The translations under genes and the position numbers were made by a program. Under the pieces are notes generated by a model. The model was not told the DNA's origin, searched no databases, and was given only the letters and a program-made list of their open reading frames with translations. Source: Streptomyces brevispora (GTDB lineage: Bacteria > Actinomycetota > Actinomycetes > Streptomycetales > Streptomycetaceae). From it: a stretch of 64,000 nt of DNA. The DNA lies in NCBI RefSeq assembly GCF_007829885.1, contig NZ_VIWW01000001.1, forward strand, positions 1,736,001 to 1,800,000, given 5' to 3'. Of the stretch, positions 61,905 to 64,000 are shown one piece after another; within the stretch, counting starts at the first letter, position 1; each line of letters starts with the position of its first letter.

Positions 61905-62684
61905 TCAGAGCAGTCCGGCCGCCTCCAGCAGGTAGTCCGTCATCGGGTCGTAGAAGCGCGGGTCCAGCACGTGGTCGTCCAGCGGGACGGCCACCTGGAG
62001 GGTCCCCTCGGACTCCCCCAGGAACAGCGCCGGGTCGTTGCAGTCCGCGTATCCGATGGCGTCCAGCCCGCGCTGCGCCGCGCACCCGGCCCAGCCGTGG
62101 TCGGCGACGACCAGGTCGGGCATGGGGCGCCCCTCCCGCTCCATGCCGTCCAGGATCGCCGCCATCGGGGCCGGGGAGTGGGTGTGCCAGAGGGTCGCGC
62201 CGCGCTCCTGCACGGCGACGTCCGCGAACTGGAAGACCATGCCCTCGTCCGCCATCAGCCCGGACGGGATCCGGACGATCTCGCAGCCGGCGGTCCGCAG
62301 GGCGGCCGCCGTCTGCCGGTGGACGTCCAGCAGACCGCCCGGGTGGCCGGTGGCGAACAGCACCCGCTCGTTCCCGTCGGCCGCCTTGCGCAGCCGGGCC
62401 GCCGCGCGCTCCAGGGCGTCGACGGTCAGCTCGGGGTCGATGGTGTCCTGGCCGAACCGGTGCTCCGGGTCGTCGCTGACCCCGCACCGCTCGGCCATCA
62501 CGGCCAGCACGTCCTGCTCGTCGCGCCACCGGTCGCCGAGTTCCAGGCCCAGCCAGAAGTGGCGGTCGCCGTTGGCGAGCTTGCGGTAGTGGGAGAGGTT
62601 GTTGTCACGCGGGGTCGCGACGTCTCCGGCTATACGCGTGCGGACGAGATGTTCGACGAGGGCGGCGCGGCTGGGTATCGGCAT
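61905..62684 (-). CDS. Phosphatase-like conserved protein
   Basis: A 259-residue protein of an actinomycete family usually named phosphatase; I see no catalytic motif that proves the activity. Conserved segments are DNNLSHYRKLANGDRHFWLGLELG, VLFATGHPGGLLDVHR, VVADHGWAGCAAQRG and FYDPMTDYLLEAAGLL at the C-terminus. His, Asp and Gly in TGHPGG and ADHGW could bind a metal or phosphate. ATG 62684 is the first codon of the conserved region; Shine-Dalgarno weak. A DoxX remnant follows in frame behind its stop. Confidence 0.75.
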   Translation of the reverse strand: MPIPSRAALVEHLVRTRIAGDVATPRDNNLSHYRKLANGDRHFWLGLELGDRWRDEQDVLAVMAERCGVSDDPEHRFGQDTIDPELTVDALERAAARLRKAADGNERVLFATGHPGGLLDVHRQTAAALRTAGCEIVRIPSGLMADEGMVFQFADVAVQERGATLWHTHSPAPMAAILDGMEREGRPMPDLVVADHGWAGCAAQRGLDAIGYADCNDPALFLGESEGTLQVAVPLDDHVLDPRFYDPMTDYLLEAAGLL

Positions 62685-62791
62685 GCACCCATTGTGCCGT
62701 CAGGGATGCGCTGCGTGTCGTTCGTATGAGGTGGTTGGCGTTCGCGGGTCCGGAAACGAGGGAGGGAGGCGGTGGAGCCGGGCCGGTTGCG

Positions 62792-64000
62792 TCAGCGTGT
62801 CGGCCCGGGAGCCGGCCGGGTCGCGTAGGTGATCCGCTTCAGGTGGTAGTACTGGGCCGTGCAGGCGGCCGGCCACACGCTGCGGCCGTGGTTGCCGAAC
62901 GGGTCGCGCATCTGCCCGACCGAGGCCGGTACGTACGGCAGGACCTCGGCGCCCCCGGCCACCTCCTCGCGCAGCAGCCGGTCCTGGCGGTCCCAGTGCC
63001 GGGCCCGGACGTCCATGTCGTGTGCCAGGCCGGCCAGTGGCACGGCCAGCCCCACACAGACCGCCGCACAGAGCACCGCCGCCGTTCCCGTCGCGGCGGC
63101 GGTTCCCCGCCCCCGGGCGCGCAGCGCGGCGCCGAGCAGGGCGCCGATCCCGGCGAGCAGCAGCACGTACCCGAAGAGGTAGTCGTTCCAGGTGCGGGTG
63201 CCGTACGACATCATGCTGTGCGGGAAGGCGGGAAGGGTGATGAGGGTGCAGAGGTACCCGGACACCAGGAACGCCGCCACACCGGCCAGCGCCGGGACCA
63301 GCGGCCGGGTGCGCGTCGGGCTCCCGTCCCCGGCCGGGTCGCTCTCGCGCATCAGCAGGCCCAGCAGGATGCCGACGGCCAGCGCGCCGAGGTAGGTCCA
63401 GGTGGTGAGCACGGCCCCCAGGATGTCGCCGAACGCCCGCAGCGCGCCGGCCAGCGACCCGGGGTCGAAGACGGACGTGGCGCCGGTGTCGAACCGGTCG
63501 CGGCGGGCACGGGACCCCGGCGACGTGTAGAGGATGATCATCCCCGTGACCACGGCGGCCAGCGCGACGCCGCACCAGAGCCGGGTGTACCCGCGGGCAG
63601 GGCCGGGCCGCGACCGGAGGCTGAGCAGCAGAGCGGTGCAGAGCAGGACGACCGCGACGATCGAGGTCCCCTCCGAGAGGGTCCCGACGAAGAGCCCGGC
63701 CACGACGGCGACACCCAGCGCGAAGATCCGCCCCCGGCGCGACCGGGCCCGGAGCAGCGGGATCACCGCCGCGGCGGCCAGTGCCGGGGCGACGGTGTGC
63801 GAGACGGAGGAGGCGGGCCAGTAGAACGTCTTGTACGTGTTGGGGGTGGCGAAGAGGAACACCACCGCGGTCATCGCCGCGACGAGCAGCGGCACCCCGC
63901 GCGGCGCGGTCCGCCCGGCGCTGCGCAGGGCGGACGCGGTCACGGCCCACACCACGGCCAGGATCAGCAGCCCGCTGGCCGTGGCGTACCACTGCTGGCC
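62792..64000 (-). CDS. Multi-spanning membrane protein, 5' end outside the window
   Basis: The frame is open through the right end (position 64000), so at least 402 residues are present and the start lies outside. There are about nine TM helices in the part seen, including LLVAAMTAVVFLFATPNTYKT, VVLLCTALLL, LWCGVALAAVVTGMIILYTS and YLFGYVLLLAGIGALLGAAL. A soluble tail follows (RHWDRQDRLLREEVAGG; PFGNHGRSVWPAACTAQYYHLKR). It resembles the DUF6056-like membrane proteins of actinomycetes, related to glycosyltransferase-type enzymes; no function can be assigned. Confidence 0.75.
   Translation of the reverse strand, partial: GQQWYATASGLLILAVVWAVTASALRSAGRTAPRGVPLLVAAMTAVVFLFATPNTYKTFYWPASSVSHTVAPALAAAAVIPLLRARSRRGRIFALGVAVVAGLFVGTLSEGTSIVAVVLLCTALLLSLRSRPGPARGYTRLWCGVALAAVVTGMIILYTSPGSRARRDRFDTGATSVFDPGSLAGALRAFGDILGAVLTTWTYLGALAVGILLGLLMRESDPAGDGSPTRTRPLVPALAGVAAFLVSGYLCTLITLPAFPHSMMSYGTRTWNDYLFGYVLLLAGIGALLGAALRARGRGTAAATGTAAVLCAAVCVGLAVPLAGLAHDMDVRARHWDRQDRLLREEVAGGAEVLPYVPASVGQMRDPFGNHGRSVWPAACTAQYYHLKRITYATRPAPGPTR

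Overview
The window reads as Streptomyces chromosome. Base composition is very GC-rich, nearly every codon of a real gene ends in G or C, GTG starts are common, and several families are typical of the genus: Scr1-type XRE regulators with DUF397 partners, PucR and MMPL proteins, Tat-exported glycosidases and a tripeptidyl aminopeptidase of the S37 type. I support about 50 protein genes, several of them partial or broken, and no tRNA, rRNA or CRISPR array.

Layout. 1-480 is the tail of an L-rhamnose uptake/utilisation operon (end of RhaS, then RhaM). 816-7856 holds a VWA lipoprotein, an ABC-2 permease translationally coupled to an unusual fusion of an exported alpha/beta hydrolase with an ABC ATPase, a DUF4291 protein and a VC0807-type membrane protein. 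7922-15538 is a myo-inositol catabolic cluster: iolC, a Cgl0159-type aldolase-like gene, iolB, iolD and iolA on the minus strand, diverging from an IolE-like isomerase gene across a perfect palindrome flanked by two TTGACA boxes. 15666-22545 holds small secreted and hypothetical genes, a zinc alcohol dehydrogenase, and an MMPL exporter diverging from its probable TetR regulator. 22567-25442 is a copper efflux unit (copZ, copA) behind a CsoR-like operator. 26003-29722 carries citrate synthase and recD2.

29881-33379 is an accessory patch: an AT-rich hairpin, a frameshifted DUF642 gene, a pair of small minus-strand genes (one broken at a seven-G run), then the divergent Scr1 XRE regulator with its DUF397 partner and a lipoprotein. 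33468-39311 is a second carbohydrate module (TIM-barrel isomerase, DUF993, Gfo/Idh/MocA oxidoreductase) opposite a LacI regulator, with another TIM-barrel isomerase downstream. 39317-51218 contains an EamA/LysR pair, a GH3 glycosidase, an S37 peptidase, two small exported proteins, a single-chain asymmetric ABC exporter and a beta-lactamase-fold hydrolase. 51459-55724 couples a ThDP lyase to an agmatinase-family enzyme opposite a PucR regulator. 55765-57830 looks like a graveyard: a T7SS-associated small gene, a frameshifted and truncated eccD, an Imm49 immunity tail and a transposase scrap. The right end has an LCAD-like acyl-CoA dehydrogenase with thioesterase II, a CDF metal transporter, a DoxX remnant, a phosphatase-like gene and a membrane protein running off the end.

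A recurring oddity is in-frame short-period repeat expansion inside otherwise ordinary enzymes and regulators (iolC, iolD, LacI, TetR, DUF3626, an Scr1-associated small gene). No single region is clearly a new system. The best candidates for unexplored biology are the hydrolase-ABC fusion operon, the DUF993 sugar module and the ThDP lyase/agmatinase pair.
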